From Rhodopirellula islandica (GTDB lineage: Bacteria; Planctomycetota; Planctomycetia; Pirellulales; Pirellulaceae): a stretch of 64,000 nucleotides of DNA. The position numbers and the translations under genes are program-made. The stretch's first letter is position 1, and each line of letters begins with the position of its first letter. Below, piece by piece: positions 55,581 to 63,313 of the stretch. The stretch lies in NCBI RefSeq assembly GCF_001027925.1, contig NZ_LECT01000023.1, positions 1-64,000 of the forward strand. The letters run 5' to 3'. Below the pieces are notes generated by a model that searched no databases, was not told the DNA's origin, and saw nothing but the letters and a program-made list of their open reading frames with translations.

Positions 55581-55955
55581 CTACCAGATACGTTCTTGGC
55601 ATGCCCGGGAAGCGGCAAGGCCGGGTAGCGACAGCTGAAACGCAGGTGGGCGATCTTGCTCGCGTTCCTTTGCACCTTCTACCTGAGTTTGCAGGTACCA
55701 ATCGTAAAAATCCTTGCCATGGGACTCCGTCCAGAACTTCCGATGCGATTCGCGTTGCCGGTCGGCATACCACCACGGGCAACTGTCGCTCTCTCGCCAC
55801 ATCAGCTCCTTCCAAGATGGCTTCTCCGTCTGAGCGACCAGTTCCAACCGGTCACTGCCGCAGTGCTCACACAGCAAGTCGGGTTGATCGACTTCACCTC
55901 CTTCTTCGTCGGCGGGTGACACATCGCGACCGAGTGAACCATCGTGACAGGCCAA
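55581..55955 (-). CDS. Cys-containing hypothetical protein, possible cassette or transposase remnant
   Basis: 124 residues. LLCEHCGSDRLELVAQTEKP has a CxxC knuckle, and WKELMWRESDSCPWWYADRQ with RESHRKFWTESHGKDFYDWY is rich in aromatic and charged residues. It ends QLSLPGLAASRACQERIW. The second half of the zinc site is weak. I cannot place it in a family; a C-terminal piece of a transposase is one possibility, a cassette-borne small protein another. Its stop lies 62 bp before the attC-like hairpin, the order expected for a cassette. Confidence 0.45.
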   Translation of the reverse strand: MACHDGSLGRDVSPADEEGGEVDQPDLLCEHCGSDRLELVAQTEKPSWKELMWRESDSCPWWYADRQRESHRKFWTESHGKDFYDWYLQTQVEGAKEREQDRPPAFQLSLPGLAASRACQERIW

Positions 55956-56005
55956 GGGATCTGGATGGTGTGCTTGTACAGAAACCGTAGCGAGCCGCTA
56001 TTCCC

Positions 56006-56132
56006 AGTGGTCTGTCAGGACTTGTTTTTAGGGTAGTGGACGAGGCCACGAGTCCTGAACTGGCGTCAAATCCAAGGACTCGTGGCCTCGTCCACTACGA
56101 ACAACCCTAACTTTTAGCTTTGACAGACCACT
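56006..56132. mobile_element. MITE-like 127-bp element with terminal inverted repeats
   Basis: Perfect 12-bp ends, AGTGGTCTGTCA at 56006-56017 and TGACAGACCACT at 56121-56132, surround a perfect 24-bp inverted repeat (56033-56056 and 56075-56098). It encodes nothing. No obvious target-site duplication is visible because satellite DNA begins at its right edge. Confidence 0.65.
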
Positions 56133-56314
56133 AGCTTCTGGCTTCTGGCTTCTGGCTTCTGGCTTCTGACTTCTGGCTTCTGGCTTCTGACTCGGACTCG
56201 GACTCGGACTCGGACTCGGACTCGGACTCGGACTCGGACTCGGACTCGGACTCGGACTCTGACTCTGACTCGGACTCTGACTCTGACTCGGACTCGGACT
56301 CGGACTCGGACTCG
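56133..56314. repeat. Heptamer and hexamer satellite array
   Basis: Eight heptamers of the form RRCTTCT (mostly GGCTTCT) at 56133-56188 are followed by 21 hexamers of GACTCG or GACTCT at 56189-56314. On the minus strand, one frame reads a long Ser-Glu repeat from an ATG at 56349; I do not regard it as a proven gene. Bases 56315-56391 hold no other feature. Confidence 0.9.
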
Positions 56315-56391
56315 CCGGTGTTATCCGCAGCCATTTCGTCTCTCGGCACCTGTCGCCGCTCCGCGGCTTTTGGGGTGTGTGGGTTGCGTCT

Positions 56392-57284
56392 GAGACCTCG
56401 GGTTGAAACCCGAGGCTGTCGGATGTCACCGCTCCGCGGTTAAGTGTGCCGGCTGCGATTGCGGCAACAGTCGCGGAGCGACGGCATGAGAAAGCCTTGG
56501 GTTTCAACCCAAGGTTGGGAGAATTGCCACGCGTCGGCGAGTCGCAGAGCGACGACAGTTGTCAACGAGTTCATCACCCCCTGCCGCCGCTCCGCGGCTT
56601 CCCGGGCGTGGGGAACCGTCCGAGACCTCGGGTTGAAACCCGAGGCTGGCACCTGCCACCGCTCCGCGGTTGAGTGGGGCGAGCCCGTTCGTGGCCACAG
56701 TCGCGGAGCGACGACATCCGAGCAGCCTTTGGGTTTCAACCCAAGGTCCACGAAAGCCAAGCACACCGGCGAGTCGCGGAGCGACGACAGTTGTGCGTGC
56801 ACCTGTCGCTGTTCCGAGTGCTCTCGGATAGTGCCAGCCACCATCTCGCCACCGTCCGAGACCTCGGGTTGAAACCCGAGGCTGGCACCTGCCACCGCTC
56901 CGCGGTTGGGTAAGGCGAGCCCGTTCGTGGCCACAGTCGCCGAGCGACGGCATCCGAGCAGCCTTTGGGTTTCAACCCAAGGTCCACGCATGCCCAGCAC
57001 ACGTGTGAGTCGCAGAGCGACGACAGTTGTCAACGAGTTCGTCACCCCCTGCCGCCGCTTCGCGGCTTCCCGGGCATGGGGAATCGTCCGAGACCTCGGG
57101 TTGAAACCCGAGGCTGGCAGCTGTCACCGCTCCGCGGTTGGGTGGGGCGAGCCCGTTCGTGGCCACAGTCGCGGCGCGACGGCATCCGAGCAGCCTTGGG
57201 GTTTCAACCCAAGGTCCACGCATGCCCAGCACACGTGTGAGTCGCAGAGCGACGACAGTTGGCAGTGAGTTCGCAACCCCCTGA
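56392..57284 (+). repeat. Four tandem copies of structured repeat family C
   Basis: Units start GAGACCTCGGGTTG at 56392, 56632, 56858 and 57090, giving periods of 240, 226 and 232 bp. Each unit carries the palindromes CTCGGGTTGAAACCCGAG and TTGGGTTTCAACCCAA (the fourth has GGGG for TGGG), plus CACCGCTCCGCGGTT and GTCGCGGAGCGACG-type stems. A single copy lies reversed at 27097. No gene is supported; frames reading through merely follow the period. Bases 57285-57420 hold the start region of the pilus operon. Confidence 0.9.
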
Positions 57285-57420
57285 GCCCCTGTTTTGCTCG
57301 TCGGGCTCAGAATTACGCAACCTGCCCCGGATCCTCGTGATATCCTAAGATCACGTCGCCGGGCGTCCTTTTTGCGAGCACTCGGCTGCCAAAGCTTTTC
57401 TGTCGACGAAGGAATTCACC

Positions 57421-59178
57421 ATGAGCCGGACGATGCAAGATTTCACCGATTTGCTGCTCCAACAGGGCGTCATCAGTCTCGATCAGCTGTCCGAAGCCGA
57501 AGAAGTCGCGAAGAACACCAGTGCGGACATTGGTGACGTGCTGATCAAAATGGAATACGCCAGCCCCGAAGAAGTCGGGATGGCCTTGGCGAAGTTCCAC
57601 AAAATTCCCTTTGTGGACCTCCGCAGCGAGCGGATCAGCGAATCCGTCATCGAATTGGTCCCCGAATCGGTCGCTCGCGAAAACACGGTGTTGCCCTTCA
57701 AAGAAGAAGACGGGGCCCTGACGATTCTGATCGCCGACCCGTTTGACCTCGAGACCATCGAAAAGCTGCGTTTCATCCTCAACCGGAAAATCGAAACCGC
57801 TCTGGCTCCCAAAGAAGCCATCAACGGGGCGATCAACCAGTACTACGGTCAGGTCGAAGGTGAATCGGCTGACTCGATGTTGCAAGAGTTCACCGACACA
57901 GCGATCGACTTCACCGAAACCGAGTCTGACACCGGTGGGGGGGAGGAAACCGTTGATGACAACTCCGCCCCCGTCATCCGGCTGGTCAACCTGATGATCG
58001 CGGAAGCCGTGCAGTTGCGGGCCAGCGACATCCACGTCGAACCCTTCGAAGATCGCGTTCGAATCCGTTATCGAATTGACGGCGTCTGCGTCGAGCGGGA
58101 AGCAGCCCCCCGGCGGATGCTGTCGGCCATCATCGCCCGGATCAAGATCCTCTCGAAGATCGACATCAGCGAAAAGCGACGCCCCACGGACGGGCGGATC
58201 AAAATCACGGTGGGGGACAAGCAACTCGATTTGCGGGTCAGCATCATCCCCACCAACCACGGCCAGTCCTGCGTGATGCGGCTGCTGGACAAGGACAACA
58301 TCAAAGTCGGCACCCGGCAACTCGGCCTGTCCGAGCGGGACTTCCGCAACTTCAACTCGTTGATCCGTCGGCCCAACGGGATCGTGCTGGTCACCGGCCC
58401 AACCGGGTCCGGAAAGACCACCACCCTGTACGCCTCCCTGAACGCACTGAACCGACCCGACCGCAAGATCATCACGGCGGAAGACCCGGTCGAGTATTAC
58501 CTGCCCGGGATCAATCAGGTTGAAGTGAAGCACAACATCGGCCTCGACTTCGCTCGCATCATTCGGGCCATGTTGCGGCAAGCACCCAACATCATCCTCG
58601 TCGGTGAAATGCGAGATCACGAGACCGCATCGATGGGAATTCAAGCCTCACTGACTGGACACTTGGTTTTCAGTACTCTACACACGAACGATGCGCCCAG
58701 TGCCATATCACGGATGGTGGACATCGGTGTACCATCCTACATGGTGGCAAGTTCCGTCATCGCGGTGCTGGCTCAGCGTTTGGTGCGGACCATTTGCCCT
58801 CGTTGCAAGGTCCGCTACCAGCCGCCTCAGAGCGTGATCGACGACTCGGAGATCCCACCAGAGATGCTCGCTCAAGCCGAGTTCTGCAAGGGCAAGGGAT
58901 GCACGTACTGCGGCCGCACCGGCTACCGGGGCCGGATCGGGATCTACGAACTGATGTTGATCAACAACAAGCTTCGCGAGTTGATGTTCAAAGGAACGAC
59001 CACCAAAACGATTCGCGAAGAGGCCATAAAGAACGGCATGTCAACGCTTTACGCCGATGGCATGCTCAAGGTGATTCGCGGGATCACGACTTTCGACGAA
59101 GTGTATCGGGTCGCCAAAAAGACCGAGCAAGAAGCGCTCGCTCTCGACCACATCGCGAAAGAGCTGTCGTCGCTGTAG
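57421..59178 (+). CDS. Type IV pilus/type II secretion assembly ATPase (PilB/GspE-like), first copy
   Basis: 585 residues. The N-terminal T2SSE-N domain (1-150) starts LLLQQGVISLDQLSEAEEVA. The ATPase core has LVTGPTGSGKTTTLYASLNA (Walker A), an Asp box with ITAEDPVEYYLPGINQVEVK, Walker B IILVGEMRDHETA, and the His box SLTGHLVFSTLHTNDAPSA. The C-terminal zinc site is CPRCKVRY and CKGKGCTYCG. It powers filament assembly at the inner membrane. It is the first of three motor ATPases here, followed by pilT and a second PilB-like gene, with pilC beyond. Confidence 0.95.
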   Translation: MSRTMQDFTDLLLQQGVISLDQLSEAEEVAKNTSADIGDVLIKMEYASPEEVGMALAKFHKIPFVDLRSERISESVIELVPESVARENTVLPFKEEDGALTILIADPFDLETIEKLRFILNRKIETALAPKEAINGAINQYYGQVEGESADSMLQEFTDTAIDFTETESDTGGGEETVDDNSAPVIRLVNLMIAEAVQLRASDIHVEPFEDRVRIRYRIDGVCVEREAAPRRMLSAIIARIKILSKIDISEKRRPTDGRIKITVGDKQLDLRVSIIPTNHGQSCVMRLLDKDNIKVGTRQLGLSERDFRNFNSLIRRPNGIVLVTGPTGSGKTTTLYASLNALNRPDRKIITAEDPVEYYLPGINQVEVKHNIGLDFARIIRAMLRQAPNIILVGEMRDHETASMGIQASLTGHLVFSTLHTNDAPSAISRMVDIGVPSYMVASSVIAVLAQRLVRTICPRCKVRYQPPQSVIDDSEIPPEMLAQAEFCKGKGCTYCGRTGYRGRIGIYELMLINNKLRELMFKGTTTKTIREEAIKNGMSTLYADGMLKVIRGITTFDEVYRVAKKTEQEALALDHIAKELSSL

Positions 59179-59390
59179 GCCGGTTCGAATTCGCGAGCCC
59201 CTGACGCGACCGACACGCTCCGCGAATTCGGACTTCGGGGGGGGGTGGCCGCTTGGCCGGGTCCCGGCGACGGGCTGGCGAGAGGACTCGGCAGTCGGTT
59301 CTGGTGCCGCCGCATGGCCGAGCGGGTTGGTTCTGGCCGCCTCGGTAGGGGTGGTTGGGTGTGCATTCGGGCGACAAGACGCGAATTTCT

Positions 59391-59418
59391 TTGCCTTTGA
59401 CGCTGTTTCACGCATAAT
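59391..59418 (+). promoter_or_regulatory. Possible sigma-70-type promoter before pilT
   Basis: TTGCCT at 59391 and CATAAT at 59413 are 16 bp apart, about 250 bp before the pilT start. Weak matches only. The rest of the 492-bp gap 59179-59670 is empty, apart from a G9 tract at 59237-59245. Confidence 0.2.
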
Positions 59419-59670
59419 GGCAGCGTCTGGCACGGGAAATCACGTGTCAGGCGACTTGTCTGGGACACACTGTCCCGTTGCCGAACGATCTGGCGGGATG
59501 CCGGTTGCTCTGGCGTGATTCGTACTCGTCTTTTCTTGCGAATCACCTGGGGAGTGGCCGGTTGAAACACCGGTCGAATGCGGGCTGGCCGAGTCGCCGC
59601 CGAATCTCAGCCAGACTTGAGACCCCTTTTCTCCTCTTCACGCCCTCTCACCCACCGTCAGGCGTTTTCC

Positions 59671-60777
59671 ATGGCCACCGTGCTGATCGACAAACTGTTG
59701 CAAGCCGCTGTGAAGCAAGGTGTGAGTGATATTCACATCGTTGTTGGTCAGCCGCCTGTGTTTCGGTTGCACGGCCGGATGCGAAAGTTGGAAACGAAGA
59801 CGCTCGAAGGCGAGGACTCCGTCGCGTTGATGAAGTCGATCACGCCGGAGCGTTGTCAGCGTGAGTTGCAGGAATCGGGCTCAACCGACTTCGGGTTCGC
59901 GTTTGGCGATTTGGCCCGCTTTCGGGTTTCGGTCTTCAAGCAGCGTGGATTCATCTCCATGGTGCTGCGTCAGATCCCCAATGACAAATTGACACCCGAG
60001 CAACTTGGTTTGCCCGAGGCGGTCGTCAAAATGGTGCACCGCCCGCGGGGGTTGTTCTTGGTGACCGGTCCGACGGGTTCGGGAAAGTCGACCACGTTGG
60101 CCTCGCTGATCAACTTGCTCAACGAGACCATTGACCACCACATCATCACGATCGAAGACCCGATCGAGTTCTATCACGAACACAAAGAGTCGACGATCAA
60201 TCAACGGGAAGTCGGCGTGGACGTGCCGAGTTTCTCTGAAGCGATTCGTCGTGCTCTGAGGCAAGACCCCGACGTGATTCTGGTCGGCGAGCTTCGCGAC
60301 CTGGAAACCATCGAAGCGGCGATCAGTGCGGCGGAAACCGGGCACGTCGTGTTTGGCACCCTGCACACGAACAGTGCTCAAGGCACGGTCAACCGGATCA
60401 TCGACGCGTTCCCCGGCAACTTGCAGGACCAGATTCGGACCCAGCTCGCTTCGACGCTGATCGGCGTGGTCGCTCAAACGTTGCTGCCCAAAATTGGTGG
60501 CGGTCGGTGTGCCGCCTACGAAGTCCTGAACGTCACGCCCGGCATCGCCAACCTGATTCGTGAAAACAAGACGTTCCGGATCAACTCGTCGATGCAGACG
60601 GGTGCCAAGTTCGGGATGCAGTTGATGGACGATGCCTTGTTCAATCACTGGAAAGGCGACCGGGTCTCGGTGGAAGACGTGTTGGCCAAAGCCCACCGTC
60701 CCGATGACTTGGCCAAACGGATCGTTCAAGCCCGACAAGGTCTGGGTGACGAACCCGTTCCGATCAAAGAAGACTGA
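59671..60777 (+). CDS. pilT: Type IV pilus retraction ATPase PilT
   Basis: 368 residues from the ATG at 59671 (MATVLIDKLLQAAVKQGVSD); the in-frame extension to 59578 is not PilT-like. The early SDIHIVVGQPPVFRLHGRM is the PilT N-domain. Walker A is VTGPTGSGKSTTLASLINLL, then ITIEDPIEFYHEHKESTINQ, DVILVGELRDLETIEAA and the His box ETGHVVFGTLHTNSAQG. No zinc knuckle is present, as expected for PilT and unlike PilB. It depolymerises pili to drive twitching or uptake. Cytoplasmic, hexameric. Confidence 0.94.
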   Translation: MATVLIDKLLQAAVKQGVSDIHIVVGQPPVFRLHGRMRKLETKTLEGEDSVALMKSITPERCQRELQESGSTDFGFAFGDLARFRVSVFKQRGFISMVLRQIPNDKLTPEQLGLPEAVVKMVHRPRGLFLVTGPTGSGKSTTLASLINLLNETIDHHIITIEDPIEFYHEHKESTINQREVGVDVPSFSEAIRRALRQDPDVILVGELRDLETIEAAISAAETGHVVFGTLHTNSAQGTVNRIIDAFPGNLQDQIRTQLASTLIGVVAQTLLPKIGGGRCAAYEVLNVTPGIANLIRENKTFRINSSMQTGAKFGMQLMDDALFNHWKGDRVSVEDVLAKAHRPDDLAKRIVQARQGLGDEPVPIKED

Positions 60778-60794
60778 TCGCGTTGCGATCGAGC

Positions 60795-60890
60795 GGCTAG
60801 CAACTAGCGATTAGCTGTTAGCTCATGATGTTGCGAACCAAACCAGAATCCACAACCTGAAAAGCTAGTCGCTAGCAGCTAGTCGCTACC
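60795..60890 (+). repeat. Degenerate heptamer repeats between pilT and second PilB gene
   Basis: Four TAGC-ending heptads at 60795-60822 (GGCTAGC, AACTAGC, GATTAGC, TGTTAGC) and four more at 60863-60890 (AGCTAGT, CGCTAGC, AGCTAGT, CGCTACC), separated by 40 bp of unrelated DNA. The core stays at a seven-base spacing although the other bases vary. Confidence 0.7.
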
Positions 60891-60909
60891 AACAGAAAGC
60901 TCTCCTGCC

Positions 60910-62625
60910 ATGGCCCCACGTCGCATCGGACAGATCCTCGTCGACCTCGGTTTCCTCACCGATGATCAGCTCCAAATTGTGCTGGACGAACAAGAGCAGC
61001 AGCCCGGTGCGCTGTTTGGAAAAGTCGCCGAGGACATGCAACTGATCACCGACGAGCAGCTCATCCAAGGGCTCGCCGAACAGATGGGGATGCAGACGGT
61101 TTCGTTGGAAGACGCCAAGCTGGAACCGGAGGTGATGGAAAAGATCAGCGAAACGATGGCCCAGCTGTATCGGTGCGTTCCGATTCAGTTCGAGGGCAAT
61201 TCGCTGACCATCGCGACCTGCGACCCACAGAACCTGAACATCCAAGACGAACTGCGGACGTTCCTCGGGTATGACATCAAGATTTTGGTGGCCACCGAAG
61301 CGGACATCAGCAAAACGATCACGAAGTACTACGACAGCGAAGCTGAGAGCGTCGAGAAACTGGTCGCTGAACTGGCCGAAGACGAAGAGCTGAAAGCGGC
61401 CGCCAGCTTGCTGGACAACGAAAAGTTCAACATCACCGACGCCGAAGCACTGGCCGATTCGGCGCCGGTTCGCAAGCTGCTCAACATGGTGCTGCTGTTG
61501 GCGATCAAGGACCACGCGTCGGACATTCACTTCGAACCGTTTGAAGACGAGTTCCGGATTCGGATCAAATCCGAGGGCGTGCTGTACGAGATGGTCCCGC
61601 CGCCACGTCACCTCGCGTTTGCGATCACGACGCGAATCAAAGTGATGGCCAACCTGGACATCGCCGAACGCCGGATGCCGCAGGACGGACGGATCGAACT
61701 GATGGTGGGCGGTCACCCCGTCGACCTTCGCGTTTCGGTGCTGCCAACAATCTTTGGTGAGTCGACCGTCATGCGGGTGCTCGACCGCTCGGTGGTGAAC
61801 CTGTCGCTCGAAAACGTCGGCATGGACGAGGACATGATGGCGCGGTTCCGGTCGGCGATCGATCGCCCCAACGGGATCGTGCTGGTCACCGGCCCCACGG
61901 GATCAGGCAAAACGACCACGCTGTATTCGACCCTGTCGGAACTCAACGAGATTTCCGAGAAACTGATCACCACCGAAGACCCGGTGGAATACGACATTGA
62001 TGGGATCATTCAGATCCCAATTGACTCCGACGCCGGGGTGACCTTTGCGTCCTGCTTGCGAGCGATTTTGCGGCAGGACCCGGACACGATCCTGGTCGGT
62101 GAAATCCGTGACTTGGAGACCGCCGAGATCTCCATTCAAGCGGCGCTAACCGGTCACTTGGTGTTCAGCACCCTGCACACCAACGACTCGCCCAGCACGG
62201 TCACTCGGTTGACCGACATGGGGATCCAGCCCTTCATGATTTGCGCGACCGTCGAAGCCATTTTGGCTCAGCGATTGGTCCGCCGAATCTGCACGGGCTG
62301 CCGCGAAAAGACCCGTGTCAGCAGCGACTTGCTGATGGAACTCGGGATGACCCGGGAGGAGATCGAAGCGACCGACTACTTCAAAGGCGTCGGTTGCGAG
62401 AAGTGCAACAACACAGGCTACAAGGGCCGGATCGCGCTGTTCGAGTTGATGATTCTCAACGACACGATTCGCGAAATGATCATGCAGAACGCCAGCACCG
62501 ACGAGCTGCGAAATCAAGCCCAGAGCAATGGGATGGTGATCCTGCGAGAGTTCGGCATGAGCCTGGCTCGCGACGGAGTCACGACCCTGGACGAAATCGT
62601 CCGCGAAACCGTCGTTGACGGTTAG
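60910..62625 (+). CDS. Type IV pilus/type II secretion assembly ATPase (PilB/GspE-like), second copy
   Basis: 571 residues with the same plan as the 57421 product but clearly divergent: RIGQILVDLGFLTDDQLQIV at the start, LVTGPTGSGKTTTLYSTLSE for Walker A, ITTEDPVEYDIDGIIQIPID, TILVGEIRDLETAEIS and LTGHLVFSTLHTNDSPSTVT. The zinc site is CTGCREKT and CEKCNNTGYKG. The closest neighbour in the chain is pilC, so this copy may serve the pilC-based motor while the first serves another system. Both copies keep all catalytic motifs. Confidence 0.95.
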   Translation: MAPRRIGQILVDLGFLTDDQLQIVLDEQEQQPGALFGKVAEDMQLITDEQLIQGLAEQMGMQTVSLEDAKLEPEVMEKISETMAQLYRCVPIQFEGNSLTIATCDPQNLNIQDELRTFLGYDIKILVATEADISKTITKYYDSEAESVEKLVAELAEDEELKAAASLLDNEKFNITDAEALADSAPVRKLLNMVLLLAIKDHASDIHFEPFEDEFRIRIKSEGVLYEMVPPPRHLAFAITTRIKVMANLDIAERRMPQDGRIELMVGGHPVDLRVSVLPTIFGESTVMRVLDRSVVNLSLENVGMDEDMMARFRSAIDRPNGIVLVTGPTGSGKTTTLYSTLSELNEISEKLITTEDPVEYDIDGIIQIPIDSDAGVTFASCLRAILRQDPDTILVGEIRDLETAEISIQAALTGHLVFSTLHTNDSPSTVTRLTDMGIQPFMICATVEAILAQRLVRRICTGCREKTRVSSDLLMELGMTREEIEATDYFKGVGCEKCNNTGYKGRIALFELMILNDTIREMIMQNASTDELRNQAQSNGMVILREFGMSLARDGVTTLDEIVRETVVDG

Positions 62626-62640
62626 CGGCGAAGCCGCGGC

Positions 62641-62738
62641 TTCTAGCTTCTAGCTTCTAGCTTCTAGCTTCTAGCTTCTAGCTTCTAGCTTCTAGCTTCT
62701 AGCTTCTAGCGACTGGCGACTGGCGACTGGCGACTGGC
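62641..62738 (+). repeat. Perfect heptamer array after second PilB gene
   Basis: Ten perfect copies of TTCTAGC (62641-62710) followed immediately by four perfect copies of GACTGGC (62711-62738). It starts 15 bp after the stop codon and lies left of the four-helix-bundle gene. Confidence 0.95.
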
Positions 62739-62761
62739 GTTCCACTTAAAACGACAATCAG

Positions 62762-63118
62762 ATGAAAGACTTTCGAGATTTGAATGTTTGGGCCAAGGCT
62801 CATGAATTCACGCTCTCGTTTTACAAAATCAATCAAAGGTTTCCAGGCGACGAGAAGGATGGATTGACGTCACAACTGAGACGTTCGGCTGCTTCGATTC
62901 CAACGAATCTGGCCGAAGGTTGCGGACGCGGAACCGATCGCGAACTGGCTCGCTTTTGCGACATCGCGATGGGATCCGCCAGTGAGGCGGACTATCCACT
63001 GTTGCTCGCAAAGGACCTTGGTTGCATCGAGTCATCGGCCTTTGACCTGATTTACGAACAACTCAACGAAATCCAACGCATGCTTCGCAGTTTCATCCAG
63101 CGACTTCGAAGCTCATGA
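62762..63118 (+). CDS. Four-helix-bundle protein (23S rRNA intervening-sequence protein family)
   Basis: 118 residues, the usual family length. MKDFRDLNVWAKAHEFTLSF starts the first helix, LTSQLRRSAASIPTNLAEGC is the most conserved motif of the family, and ARFCDIAMGSASEADYPLLL follows. Members are encoded in intervening sequences of some 23S rRNA genes and also stand alone in many genomes; the related bAvd protein serves diversity-generating retroelements. No such RT or rRNA is here. It sits between pilB-like and pilC, flanked by heptamer arrays, which suggests insertion as a unit. Confidence 0.9.
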   Translation: MKDFRDLNVWAKAHEFTLSFYKINQRFPGDEKDGLTSQLRRSAASIPTNLAEGCGRGTDRELARFCDIAMGSASEADYPLLLAKDLGCIESSAFDLIYEQLNEIQRMLRSFIQRLRSS

Positions 63119-63147
63119 AACAACTTGCACCACCCTTGTTCAGAAAA

Positions 63148-63252
63148 AGCTAACAGCTAACAGCTAGTCGCCTAGAACCGCGTTGCGTCCATGACCAATC
63201 AATCCAACTCCCATGAAGAAGCTAGAAGCTAGAAGCTAGTAGCTAGTAGCTA
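63148..63252 (+). repeat. Heptamer repeats between the four-helix-bundle gene and pilC
   Basis: Heptads AGCTAAC, AGCTAAC, AGCTAGT, CGCCTAG at 63148-63175, then GAAGCTA three times and GTAGCTA twice at 63218-63252. GAAGCTA is close to the reverse complement of TTCTAGC shifted by one base, so the arrays on either side of the bundle gene point toward each other. Confidence 0.8.
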
Positions 63253-63313
63253 AGAACACCCAAGCCTGTGGCCCTGTGGCTCTGCGGCCCTTTTCACTTG
63301 AAGAAACAATCCC

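Noticed and set aside
56131..56349. 72-residue Ser-Glu repeat protein
   Set aside because: The frame is a by-product of the hexamer satellite; no ribosome site and no domain, so kept only as an observation.
56392..57284. CRISPR array
   Set aside because: Periods of 226-240 bp with internally conserved units, no short spacers, and no cas genes nearby.
57313..58644. 443-codon frame opposite the first PilB-like gene
   Set aside because: Antisense shadow of a strongly conserved ATPase; composition biased to Asp, Gly and Val with no family match.
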